From Paenibacillus forsythiae T98 (lineage in GTDB: Bacteria > Bacillota > Bacilli > Paenibacillales > Paenibacillaceae), in contig NZ_ASSC01000645.1 of the NCBI RefSeq assembly GCF_000520735.1, forward strand, positions 1 to 36,800: 36,800 bases of DNA, written 5' to 3'. The notes under the pieces were generated by a model. The model was not told where the DNA came from and did no database searches. It was given only the letters and a program-made list of their open reading frames with translations. Below are positions 18,033-26,384 of this stretch, piece by piece. Both the position numbers and the translations under genes were made by a program. The stretch's first letter is position 1. Each line of letters begins with the position of its first letter.

Positions 18033-18538
18033 GTTCCCTCCTCCTCTTATTACGTTTAACGATATATAGGATATTATATGCAGTAAATTCCATTTGGAAA
18101 TATAAAAAGTGAATTATAGAGGTTTTGGCACTTTTCGATTACCAAAAACACAAGTGTTTGTGCTGCAGCCTTTATCTAATCGCGGACCGATGACCAACTG
18201 GCCCCTCTCCTTCGTTATTTTGCACAACACATTACAGGAATACATATTCTCTTTTTCTAAACTTTTTCATCTATATGCCATTTTGTATATTAAAGAAACC
18301 TTAAAAATATTTAAAATTTTTGTGAACCTTCCTGTTTACCCTTTGTTTCTACTTCCCGTATAACATTTTTGTTGTCGCTAGATGATAGAGTTTATGCTAC
18401 ACTTTATAGACAACTAAATAAGCAAGAACTATGTCTCTACTGCTCTGTCGGAATGGACGCGCTGCCTTTATGCACCTAGCGCTGCATCTGTCACCTTGAA
18501 CCTTTCACGAATGACATTAAAAAAGGGAGGCGGTAAGC
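18033..18538. other. AT-rich intergenic region between padR and prkA
   Basis: About 500 bases. It holds the padR promoter area (minus strand) and the prkA leader (plus strand). A perfect short palindrome AAACACAAGTGTTT lies near 18150. I see no gene with a ribosome site, and no convincing sigma-A or sporulation-sigma promoter. The prkA ribosome site GGGAGGCGG sits at the right end. Confidence 0.5.
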
Positions 18539-20440
18539 ATGACGTTCTTGGAAAAATTACTAACGTATCGGGACAAGGAGAATGATCTCTTCTGGGAAGG
18601 CTCCTTTCTCGATTACCTGCAGCTTGTTAGAGAGAATCCGCGAATCGCCGGGACAGCGCACGAACTGGTCTACCGGATGATCGAGGCGGCAGGTATAACG
18701 GAGCTTGGGGACGGCCGGCGGGAGTACGCTTTTTTCAGCGGAACCCTGTTCGGGCTTGAGGACGCCATTCAGCTGCTCGTGGAAGAATATTTCCGGCCTT
18801 CGGCCCAGCGGCTAGATGTCCGCAAGCGTCTGTTGCTCCTCATGGGTCCGGTCAGCGGCGGTAAATCAACACTTGTCACCCTGCTGAAGAATGGTCTCGA
18901 ATCTTTTACACGTACGCCCGAAGGCGCGCTCTACGCCATTAAAGGCTGCCCGATGCAGGAGGAACCCCTCCATCTTGTCCCCCGCGAGCTGCGCGAGGAA
19001 TTCCGCAAGGAATACGGGGTGCACATCGAAGGCGATCTCTGCCCGGTCTGCCGGATGAGGCTGGAAAATGATTACGGAGGCCGGATTGAGGACATGCCCG
19101 TTGTCAGGGTTCTGTTCTCGGAGAGCGACCGGACAGGAATTGGAACCTTCGCTCCGTCGGACCCCAAATCGCAGGATATCGCCGATCTGACGGGCAGCAT
19201 CGATTTCTCCACCATTACCCGTTACGGTTCCGAATCCGATCCGAGAGCCTACCGTTTTGACGGCGAACTTAACAAGGCCAACCGCGGCCTGATGGAATTT
19301 CAAGAGATTCTGAAATGCGATGAAAAGTTTTTGTGGAATTTGCTTTCATTGACCCAGGAAGGCAATTTTAAAGCGGGACGATTTGCGCTCATCTCCGCCG
19401 ACGAACTGATCATAGCTCATACGAACGAAACCGAATACCGCGCATTTATCTCCAATAAGAAGAATGAAGCCCTCCACTCCCGCATGATTGTCATGCGTAT
19501 ACCCTATAATCTGAAAGCCAGCCAGGAAGAACGGATTTACCGCAAGCTTGTAGACGCCTCGGGCCTGAACAATCAGGTTCATCTTGCTCCCGGAGCGCTC
19601 TTTGCCGCCTCTGTCTTTACGGTGATGTCCCGTCTCAAAGAACCAAGAAAGCCCGGCATTGATCTTGTCAAAAAAATGTACCTCTACGATGGCGTCGAAG
19701 TCGACGGCGTGAAGAAGGGCGATGTGGACGAGCTGCGGCGGGAGCATCCCGACGAGGGCATGTCCGGGGTTGACCCCCGTTATGTCATCAACCGCATTTC
19801 CAGCGCGCTGATCAAAGGCGGGAAGTCCTGCATCAACGCACTGGATGTGCTCCGCTCCCTCAAAGAGGGGCTCGATCAGCACCCTTCGATCTCTAAGGAA
19901 GAACGCGAGCGGCTGATGAATCTGATTACACAGGCCCGCAAGGAATACGACCATAAAGCGAAGACCGAAGTGCAGCGCGCTTTCGTCTACTCGTTCGAGG
20001 AATCGGCCCACACGATGCTCAACAATTATCTCGACAATGTCGAGGCCTACTGCAGCGGACACAAGATCAAGGACCCGATCACCTCCGAGGAGCATGATCC
20101 CGACGAGAAGCTGATGCGCTCCATCGAGGAGCAAATTGGAGTCACCGAGAATCAGAAGCGGGCGTTCCGCGAAGAAATTCTGATCAAAATCTCGTCGTTC
20201 GCCCGGCGCGGCAGACAGTTCGAGTACACCTCGCATGAGCCGCTGAAGGATGCCATTGAGAAAAAACTGTTCGCTGACCTGAAAGACGTCATCAAGATTA
20301 CGACCTCGACGATCAACCCCGACGAGAGCCAGCTCAAGCGCATGAACGAGGTCTCGCGGCGCCTGATCGACCATCACGGCTACTGCGCCACCTGCGCCAA
20401 CGAGCTGATGAAATACGTGGGTAGTTTGCTGAATCGGTGA
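18539..20440 (+). CDS. prkA: PrkA serine protein kinase / AAA+ protease-like protein
   Basis: 633 residues, typical of PrkA/YeaG. P-loop GPVSGGKS is at about 103-110, followed by the conserved Cys motif CPVCRMR and a C-terminal kinase-like region. In Bacillus it is sporulation-linked and needed for late sporulation transcription; homologues have been reported to act as AAA+ proteases or as kinases, so the biochemical role is debated. ATG at 18539 with GGGAGGCGG upstream. It leads the conserved prkA-yhbH-spoVR cluster (yeaG-yeaH-ycgB in enterics); a 208-nt gap with two hairpins precedes yhbH. Confidence 0.95.
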   Translation: MTFLEKLLTYRDKENDLFWEGSFLDYLQLVRENPRIAGTAHELVYRMIEAAGITELGDGRREYAFFSGTLFGLEDAIQLLVEEYFRPSAQRLDVRKRLLLLMGPVSGGKSTLVTLLKNGLESFTRTPEGALYAIKGCPMQEEPLHLVPRELREEFRKEYGVHIEGDLCPVCRMRLENDYGGRIEDMPVVRVLFSESDRTGIGTFAPSDPKSQDIADLTGSIDFSTITRYGSESDPRAYRFDGELNKANRGLMEFQEILKCDEKFLWNLLSLTQEGNFKAGRFALISADELIIAHTNETEYRAFISNKKNEALHSRMIVMRIPYNLKASQEERIYRKLVDASGLNNQVHLAPGALFAASVFTVMSRLKEPRKPGIDLVKKMYLYDGVEVDGVKKGDVDELRREHPDEGMSGVDPRYVINRISSALIKGGKSCINALDVLRSLKEGLDQHPSISKEERERLMNLITQARKEYDHKAKTEVQRAFVYSFEESAHTMLNNYLDNVEAYCSGHKIKDPITSEEHDPDEKLMRSIEEQIGVTENQKRAFREEILIKISSFARRGRQFEYTSHEPLKDAIEKKLFADLKDVIKITTSTINPDESQLKRMNEVSRRLIDHHGYCATCANELMKYVGSLLNR

Positions 20441-20488
20441 CGAGGCAAGTCAGTTTCGGAGCCGTTTCAGATTGCTGAATCGATAATC

Positions 20489-20554
20489 GGGAGGGCAAGT
20501 TTGCCTGGAATCCCTTCCCGTATCCAGCCTGCGGGTGACGGCCGAAATGGCCGT
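20489..20554 (+). other. Two hairpins in the prkA-yhbH gap
   Basis: GGGAGGG (20490s) can pair with CCCTTCCC near 20511-20519, and ACGGCC / GGCCGT (20538-20543 / 20549-20554) forms a tight stem followed by CGCCCCTTTTCCTTTTTT. Together they could be a partial terminator or mRNA stability element between prkA and yhbH. Confidence 0.4.
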
Positions 20555-20648
20555 ACGCCCCTTTTCCTTTTTTCATGTCTGTACGATTGCAAGCCGGAGC
20601 TGCTGCTTTTTCAGGTTAGAAAACCATTTATTCCGGGAGGTGGGCGGC

Positions 20649-21992
20649 ATGGACAAGCGATTGTTCGTGATCGCGCGCGACGACTGGTCGCTGCACCGCA
20701 AGGGAGAAATCGACCAGGAGCGTCACAAGCGCAAAGTAAAGGAAGCGATTCGTGAAAATCTCGCCGACCTAGTCAGCGAAGAGTCGATTATAATGCCCCA
20801 GGGCGATAAAGTGATCAAGGTTCCAATCCGCAGCCTGGACGAGCCGAAGTTCCGCTACAACACCCAGGACAAGCCTCAGGTTGGTCAGGGACAGGGCGGC
20901 ACCCAGGTCGGGGATATCATCGGCAAGGCGGGAGACGGCGAGGCGGCGGGGCCGGGCAAGGGACGCGAAGCGGGCGATCAGCCGGGCGCCGATTATTACG
21001 AGGCGGAGCTGACGATTGACGAGCTTGCCGAGCTTGTGTTCGAGGATTTGAAGCTGCCGAAGCTGAAGCCCAAGGCCGCTCCCGACCTGACCGTCGAAGA
21101 CGTCCGGTTCGAGGACGTCCGCAAGCAGGGCATGATCTCGAACGTCGACAAGAAGCGCACGCTGTTCGAGGCGATCAAGCGCCAGGCGCTGAGCGGCGGA
21201 CTGTCAGGCGCGGCGGCATGGTCGGAATCGGAGAGCGATTACGGCGACGCCGGGGGCGGGACTGCCGGAGAAGTCCCGAGTTCAGGCACGAGTGATCTGG
21301 CCGGAACTGCGGCGCAGCTCGGACTGACCCTTGGACTTCACTCGGCTGGCGGCACTAGCTACATCCCGGATTCAGGCGCCGGGGTTCCCGTCCTTGGCCC
21401 GATTATCGGCGACGATCTGCGGTTCAAGACATGGGAGGATATCCGCAAGCCCCAGTCCTCGGCCGTCGTGCTGGCCATGATGGACACATCCGGATCGATG
21501 GGCAGCTTCGAGAAGTACGTGGCCCGCAGCTTCTTCTTCTGGATGGTCCGCTTCCTGCGGACCAAGTACGAGAATGTGCAGATCCGTTTCCTGTCTCACT
21601 GCACGGAGGCGAAAGAAGTGGACGAGGACTCCTTCTTCCGCAAAGGAGAGAGCGGCGGAACGAAATGCTCCTCGGTATACGAGCTTGCGCATGCCATTCT
21701 GGATGCGGACTATCCTCCGGGCCAGTATAACGCCTACGCCTTTCACTTCTCGGACGGAGATAATCTCGACAGCGACAACCCCGCAACCATGAAGCTGGCG
21801 GGCGATCTGCTGGAGAAGGTCAACATGCTCGGCTATGGTGAAATCCGCCAGCATATCTACGGCAGCAAGCGGCTATGGGAGTCGCTCGCGGGTCTGAACT
21901 CCCCTGCCTTTGTTCAGGCGATTCTGAAGGAAAAGGAAGATGTGTTCAAGACGTTGAAGGCGTTCTTCGGCGATGAGGTGGCGGCAAGCTAA
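20649..21992 (+). CDS. yhbH: YhbH, DUF444 sporulation protein
   Basis: 447 residues of the DUF444/YeaH family. The C-terminal half is a von Willebrand A-like domain with the MIDAS-type DTSGSMGS near residue 279; the central part is acidic and repetitive, with a Gly/Ser-rich linker. YhbH/YeaH are partners of PrkA and SpoVR. A longer frame reaches back to 20535, but GGGAGG stands just upstream of the ATG at 20649, which begins MDKRLFVIARDDWSLHRKG, the expected family start. spoVR follows after 39 nt. Confidence 0.93.
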   Translation: MDKRLFVIARDDWSLHRKGEIDQERHKRKVKEAIRENLADLVSEESIIMPQGDKVIKVPIRSLDEPKFRYNTQDKPQVGQGQGGTQVGDIIGKAGDGEAAGPGKGREAGDQPGADYYEAELTIDELAELVFEDLKLPKLKPKAAPDLTVEDVRFEDVRKQGMISNVDKKRTLFEAIKRQALSGGLSGAAAWSESESDYGDAGGGTAGEVPSSGTSDLAGTAAQLGLTLGLHSAGGTSYIPDSGAGVPVLGPIIGDDLRFKTWEDIRKPQSSAVVLAMMDTSGSMGSFEKYVARSFFFWMVRFLRTKYENVQIRFLSHCTEAKEVDEDSFFRKGESGGTKCSSVYELAHAILDADYPPGQYNAYAFHFSDGDNLDSDNPATMKLAGDLLEKVNMLGYGEIRQHIYGSKRLWESLAGLNSPAFVQAILKEKEDVFKTLKAFFGDEVAAS

Positions 21993-22031
21993 AGGCATCG
22001 AAATCTATAACGTCAGGAGGAGACGGCGCTT

Positions 22032-23276
22032 ATGATCGATCAAGAAGCGGAACAATTGGAGCAGGCGGCGGGGCGCCTGACGGAGCTTGCGCTGGAGCAC
22101 GGGCTCGACTTCTTCCCGATGCGCTATCAGGTATGCCCGGCCGAGGTGCTGTATTCCATCGGAGCTTACGGCATGCCGACCCGGTTCGCGCATTGGAGCT
22201 TCGGCAAGGCGTATCAGCGGATGAAGACGGAATACGACCATGGCCTGAGCAAAATTTACGAGCTGGTGATTAACTCCGATCCCTGCTATGCGTTTCTGCT
22301 GGACAGCAATACGCTGCTTCAGAACAAGCTGATTGTGGCGCATGTGCTCGGGCACAGCGATTTCTTCAAGAATAACGCCATGTTCGCGGGTACAGACCGG
22401 CAGATGGTCGAACGCATGGCCGTATTCGCCGACCGCATCGAGCGGTTCAGCCATGAATACGGCTCGGACGAAGTCGAGAACTTTCTGGACGCAGGCATCG
22501 CCATTCAGGAGCACGTTGATCCATTCGTGCGGTTCGGCAGGTCCGAGGGCTTCCGCGAGGCGGACGGGGGAGTGAAGGATGTGATCGGCTATATCGCGGG
22601 GCACAGCCGGTATCTGGAGGAATGGCAGCGGGAAATCCTGTATATGCTCCGCGCCGAAATGCTCTATTTCTGGCCGCAAATGGAGACGAAGATTATGAAT
22701 GAGGGCTGGGCCAGCTACTGGCATTTGAAGCTTGTCCGCGAGCTTGACCTCAGCGATTCGGAAATTGTCGAGTTTGCCAAAATGAACGCAGGCGTCATCC
22801 AGCCTTCCCCGGGACGGATCAATCCGTACTATCTGGGTCTCATGATGCTGCGGCATATTGAGAAGAAGGAGGGGCTTAAAGCGCTGTTCGAAATCCGGGA
22901 GACCGAATCGGACGTATCGTTCATCCGCAACTATTTGACAAAAGAGCTGGCGGAAGAGATGGATCTGTTCGTCTTCAAGCAAGAAGAGAAGGTATACAAG
23001 GTGACGGCCAAAGACGTTGCCGAAATCAAGGATAACCTGATCCGTTCGCGGACCAACGGCGGGTTCCCCTACTTGACGGTCAAGGACGACGACCTGCACG
23101 GCCGGGGCGAGCTGCTGCTTAACAACCGCTATGAAGGACTGGAGCTCGACCGGAAATACGTTGAACGCACCCTTCCGCTCGTTCACCGGCTGTGGGGCCG
23201 GAGCGTGCATTTGCGGACGATCGTGGACGGGCGGGAGAAGACGTACATGTACGACGGCAAGCAGTTGGCAGGATAA
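22032..23276 (+). CDS. spoVR: SpoVR family protein
   Basis: 414 residues; SpoVR proteins contribute to spore cortex formation in Bacillus, with no proven enzymatic activity. The typical conserved stretches are seen: FFPMRYQVCP, FPTRFAHWSFGKAYQ-like (here MPTRFAHWSFGKAYQRMKT), NEGWASYWH and NPYYLGLMMLRHIE. AGGAGGAG lies 8 nt before the ATG. It ends the prkA-yhbH-spoVR operon and is followed by a strong terminator. Confidence 0.94.
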   Translation: MIDQEAEQLEQAAGRLTELALEHGLDFFPMRYQVCPAEVLYSIGAYGMPTRFAHWSFGKAYQRMKTEYDHGLSKIYELVINSDPCYAFLLDSNTLLQNKLIVAHVLGHSDFFKNNAMFAGTDRQMVERMAVFADRIERFSHEYGSDEVENFLDAGIAIQEHVDPFVRFGRSEGFREADGGVKDVIGYIAGHSRYLEEWQREILYMLRAEMLYFWPQMETKIMNEGWASYWHLKLVRELDLSDSEIVEFAKMNAGVIQPSPGRINPYYLGLMMLRHIEKKEGLKALFEIRETESDVSFIRNYLTKELAEEMDLFVFKQEEKVYKVTAKDVAEIKDNLIRSRTNGGFPYLTVKDDDLHGRGELLLNNRYEGLELDRKYVERTLPLVHRLWGRSVHLRTIVDGREKTYMYDGKQLAG

Positions 23277-23296
23277 AAGCATACACCCCATTGCTC

Positions 23297-23328
23297 AAAA
23301 AACGCGCTTCAATTGAAGTGCGTTTTTT
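23297..23328. terminator. Bidirectional terminator after spoVR
   Basis: AAAAAACGC(G)CTTC / GAAGTGCGTTTTTT around AATT; both strands gain a T-run. It ends the prkA operon and lies just beyond the decayed hydrolase on the other strand. Confidence 0.9.
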
Positions 23329-23333
23329 GACAT

Positions 23334-23915
23334 TTACAGTCGCGCAAACAAAGTCACGATCTCGTCGATTACCAACTGTGGGTTCTCAAGATGCACGTAA
23401 TGGCCCGTTGCCGGAGAGTCCACATGACGACTGTAATCAGATAGTGCCGCCAAGTCATCCTGCAACCCGGCCCAGATTTCCTCCATCTCGGGGCCGGTGC
23501 CGTGTTCCGTAGCCGAAATTACGGTCAGCGGCACATTTCGCAGACGATCCTTTTTTACGCGTGTGGGCAGCTTCTTGCAGACTTTTTGTTACCTCGGCGT
23601 AATTCCCTTCAGCCGTGAACTGCCCTATATACAGATCGAGCAGTTCTGGCGGCAACGATGCCAGAATAGCCTCTTCTTGATTCTCATGCGAGGAATCCAC
23701 GAATACAACCCCGGCTACCTCATTCTCGCAGCGATCTGCAAAACCCGGACATTCAGCCCCCCGATGCTGTGGCCGACCAAAATATACGGTCCCGGGATAT
23801 GTGCTTTACGCAGCAGCTTATGCAAATCCACGGTTGGATTTGCAGTCACCTGACCTTCAATGTTGGCGTAAAGACCAAAAGTTCGTACTTGCCGCTGCTG
23901 CCAACCTGACTGATC
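23334..23915 (-). pseudogene. Alpha/beta hydrolase, N-terminally truncated and frameshifted
   Basis: Remains of a cytosolic alpha/beta hydrolase. Joined over three frames it reads LRKAHIPGPYILVGHSIGG (nucleophile elbow with Ser), NEVAGVVFVDSSHENQE, LASLPPELLDLYIGQF, and finally VPLTVISATEHGTG and GHYVHLENPQLV with the catalytic His. There is a 1-nt loss in the GTTTTG run after GGLNVR and another shift in the CGTAAAAAAGG run. An in-frame TAG lies upstream, so the N-terminal third is gone. Confidence 0.85.
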
Positions 23916-24091
23916 CTAAACGCATGGGAGTTTAACTAAAGTTATATCATTATTGAAATATGTAAACCGATCTCAATTTATATTGACTGTAATTCCCTTT
24001 TTTGATAATTTGATTACTGTAATATGTAGTACAATGTAAATAAGTAATTATATTGTAAATATATATAATAGGAGAAAACAGGAGATTGAGA

Positions 24092-24574
24092 ATGAAAAAA
24101 AGAGGAGTTTTATTGGGGGCTTTATCTTTAGCATTGGCAACAGGCCTAGCAGTTCCATCGGTTTTTGCTGCAACAAATGAAAGGTCATCAAGTAAGTCTA
24201 CTTATGGGGTTGGGGATGGCGGGCCTGTAATCACCCCTTCTCCTTTTGGTAACAACTGGTCTGGAAATACATCGGGATCTACTATAACCTCCTCTTCATT
24301 TTTCGTACCAACTGGCTATGGACATGTTAAGTTGTATTTCCTGAATAAAGGAGCAGGCACTGTTACAATATCCGTTAAACATGTTACTTCCGGCATGATA
24401 TACTTTACAGAAAATGTTGCACCAGGTAAGTCTTTTACTTGGAGAAGCTATGTGAATTACCCGCAAGGCATGCGAGGCGGTGATTATATTGTTTCCTATC
24501 ACTGCGGCACTGCTAATGTGAACGTTGATTACGCCGGATTTGCTTCTAACAATGTAGAAGAAACGAAGAGCTAA
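24092..24574 (+). CDS. Secreted small beta-rich protein, unknown function
   Basis: 160 residues. A signal peptide MKKRGVLLGALSLALATGLA with cleavage after VFA near residue 27. The mature part is rich in Ser, Thr, Gly and aromatics with alternating beta-strand patterns, a single cysteine near the end and a charged EETKS tail. ATG at 24092 is preferred over TTG at 24086 because GGAGA is at good spacing only for it. The region is AT-rich, with TTGACT at 23983 and TAATTT 17 nt on as a weak possible promoter. It lies directly before an IS1182-like remnant. No family recognised; superficially like the secreted orphan at 15173 in type but not obviously homologous. Confidence 0.78.
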   Translation: MKKRGVLLGALSLALATGLAVPSVFAATNERSSSKSTYGVGDGGPVITPSPFGNNWSGNTSGSTITSSSFFVPTGYGHVKLYFLNKGAGTVTISVKHVTSGMIYFTENVAPGKSFTWRSYVNYPQGMRGGDYIVSYHCGTANVNVDYAGFASNNVEETKS

Positions 24575-24597
24575 AATAAATGTCGCTTATAAAAAAT

Positions 24598-25071
24598 GGG
24601 GCTGTCCAGAAAGTCAGTGAAACCTGACTTCTGGGTCGCCCCGTTTTTGTTGAGTGGTAAAATAAGCACATAAAACCGCCTTTTCTTGTTTTTGTTTTAC
24701 ATCATCCACCAGCGACTTACCGATACCCGTTGCTTCATCCCACATATGGAGCGCTTGGCGGCGTCTTCTTTGCCGATGCCGAAAACGGTGATTGCCGATG
24801 CTGGATATCGTAGTGAAGAGAACTACTTGTATGCGGTGGGTGAAAAGCGTGTTCGGTCACATCAAGGGCAATCGCTCGTTCCGTCGCTTCTCCTTGCGAG
24901 GGCTAGAGAGGTTCACACCGAGTTTGGAATTGTGGCTTTGGCCCACAATCTACTGAAGGTGGCTGCCATCTGCTTTACTGCTTTCCCGCAAAAGCGACCG
25001 AAATAAAAAGTTGGGCAGAACATGACGTTCTCCGCCCAACTTCTTATTTTGGGGACTTATTGGACAGCCCC
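24598..25071 (+). mobile_element. Internally deleted IS1182-like element
   Basis: 474 bp bounded by inverted repeats: GGGGCTGTCCAGAAAGTC at the left, and its inverted counterpart GACTTATTGGACAGCCCC at the right (25054-25071), with two mismatches. Inside are fragments of an IS1182-family transposase and a hairpin AAGTTGGGC / GCCCAACTT (25008-25042). No target duplication is evident. It is too short to encode a full transposase (normally about 450-550 residues). Confidence 0.82.
24707..25006 (+). pseudogene. IS1182-family transposase remnant
   Basis: Recognisable pieces: HQRLTDTRCFIPHMERL then TVIADAGYRSEENYLYA (second catalytic Asp region), a jump into another frame reading VFGHIKGNRSFRRFSLRGLE, then back to VHTEFGIVALAHNLLKVA and the C-terminus. 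The N-terminal half, with the first Asp, and a central block are missing; it cannot be active. Confidence 0.85.
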
Positions 25072-25079
25072 TTAGAGCA

Positions 25080-25133
25080 TTAACCATATGCACCAGAGTT
25101 CGGGAGGAGTCCGGACCAATTCGTAGACGGCAT
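25080..25133 (-). CDS. Possible 17-residue peptide downstream of the radical SAM gene
   Basis: ATG at 25133, 30 nt after the radical SAM stop, with AGGATAAGGG upstream; it encodes MPSTNWSGLLPNSGAYG and stops at 25080, ten bases from the IS element. It may be the stump of a gene cut by the insertion, a short peptide, or chance. Confidence 0.22.
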   Translation of the reverse strand: MPSTNWSGLLPNSGAYG

Positions 25134-25163
25134 TCTGCCCTTATCCTCTTGTTTCCGTGACAA

Positions 25164-26363
25164 TCAGACGGCGGAAGGCTCGCCCTTGAAGACCGGCAGA
25201 CGCTCCTCCTCAATCTTGTAAATATCGTTCCAGATGCCGTCCGCCGAGGCGCTGGAATCATACAGCTGCTCATAGGTGAACCCGGCGCTGCGGAAAATAT
25301 CGACGATCTTATACGCAACGTCCAGATGCCACTCCGGAAGCGGCGACCGGTGGCCCTCATATTCCGAGCCAAGGTTCGGAATCCAGGACCCGGCGTAGGC
25401 GATTACCCCCTGGGAGGCAAGATATTTCACGCCTTCCAGCGTAGATTTCTTGGTCTCCATGCCGCCGACAAAGTTGGAGCGGACCCGGCCATGCCCGAAG
25501 ACGACCGCAGCCCGTTCCAGCGCCTTCACCCAATGCTCCCAGCCGCCGCAGTGAATCACCTTTCCGGGGCAGACGGAATTGAAAATATGTTTATCCCATA
25601 TTTCGAGATTCATGGCAATTGTGCGGTAACCGGCGTCTTTGTAACGCTCAAGGATACCAAGGTCCAGCGGCGCGCCGATAACGGCCGTTCCATTGAAGTC
25701 CTGAAGCCCCGTATGCTCCTGGATCGCCTCCGCCACGTCGAAATAATAATCAATTTCCCGCCGCTCGGGGATAAAGCCTCCGCTGATTGTAATATGCTTC
25801 GCTCCCTCCTGGTAAGCGACGGCAGCCGTTTCGCCGATTTGGCGCGGGTATTTCCAGCTTACGCCATGCTCCTCCCCATACGTATCATGCGTATAGTTGA
25901 TATTGCAATATTTGCAGTCATGCCCGGTTTCCTTCAGGAAGCACTCGTTGCTGTAGGAGACGAAGATCGCCCCCTCCCCGTTGTGGGTCGCAACCTGGTT
26001 CATGTTGGCGCCGTCCGATGTTTTCAGACTGTAATATTTCGGGCGTTTCTTCAGTGTTACCGGAAACAGCTCCTTGCGCTCATGGTACAGAATGAACTGG
26101 TTGCCCTCTCTGCGCAGCTTATAAGGAGAGCGGTCGTTCCAGCGGTAGCCGACGCGCAGTCCCCCGGGGGTATAGAAGCAGACCGGCAGAACAACGCCTG
26201 TATGATTATGCAGATTGTAATCGAACAGCGTCTGAATCTGTTCCTGATATTTGTCGCCCAGTCCTGCCCCTTCGAAAATGGCGGGGTCGGCGTTTATTCC
26301 CTCAACCTGACATGCATTCTTAATGGCAAGCTCCTCATGAAGCCGGTTTTTCAAATCGCTCAT
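25164..26363 (-). CDS. Radical SAM enzyme with unusual CX8CX2C cluster motif
   Basis: 399 residues, cytoplasmic. The [4Fe-4S] ligands appear to be C141, C150 and C153 in ECFLKETGHDCKYCN, a CX8CX2C spacing instead of the usual CX3CX2C. ITISGGFIPE (around 191-200) takes the place of the SAM-contacting GGE motif, and a TIM-barrel-like C-terminal half follows. The N-terminal 130 residues look like a separate domain. Broad layout recalls the radical SAM family of the Nit1 cluster (MSMEG_0568 type), but I cannot place it firmly. AAGGAG touches the upstream ATG, so ATG at 26363 (9 nt spacing) is chosen. It follows the ABC transporter genes by 21 nt, so it probably acts on the imported substrate. Confidence 0.85.
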   Translation of the reverse strand: MSDLKNRLHEELAIKNACQVEGINADPAIFEGAGLGDKYQEQIQTLFDYNLHNHTGVVLPVCFYTPGGLRVGYRWNDRSPYKLRREGNQFILYHERKELFPVTLKKRPKYYSLKTSDGANMNQVATHNGEGAIFVSYSNECFLKETGHDCKYCNINYTHDTYGEEHGVSWKYPRQIGETAAVAYQEGAKHITISGGFIPERREIDYYFDVAEAIQEHTGLQDFNGTAVIGAPLDLGILERYKDAGYRTIAMNLEIWDKHIFNSVCPGKVIHCGGWEHWVKALERAAVVFGHGRVRSNFVGGMETKKSTLEGVKYLASQGVIAYAGSWIPNLGSEYEGHRSPLPEWHLDVAYKIVDIFRSAGFTYEQLYDSSASADGIWNDIYKIEEERLPVFKGEPSAV

Positions 26364-26384
26364 GGTATGCATCTCCTTTATTTT

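Noticed and set aside
18109-18363. 84-residue plus-strand frame before prkA
   Set aside because: No ribosome site, hydrophobic low-complexity composition typical of AT-rich noncoding DNA.
19346-20377. 343-residue frame antisense to prkA
   Set aside because: No ribosome site or family; composition mirrors prkA codon positions.
22005-23291. Long frame antisense to spoVR
   Set aside because: SpoVR motifs are clear on the other strand; this is a shadow.
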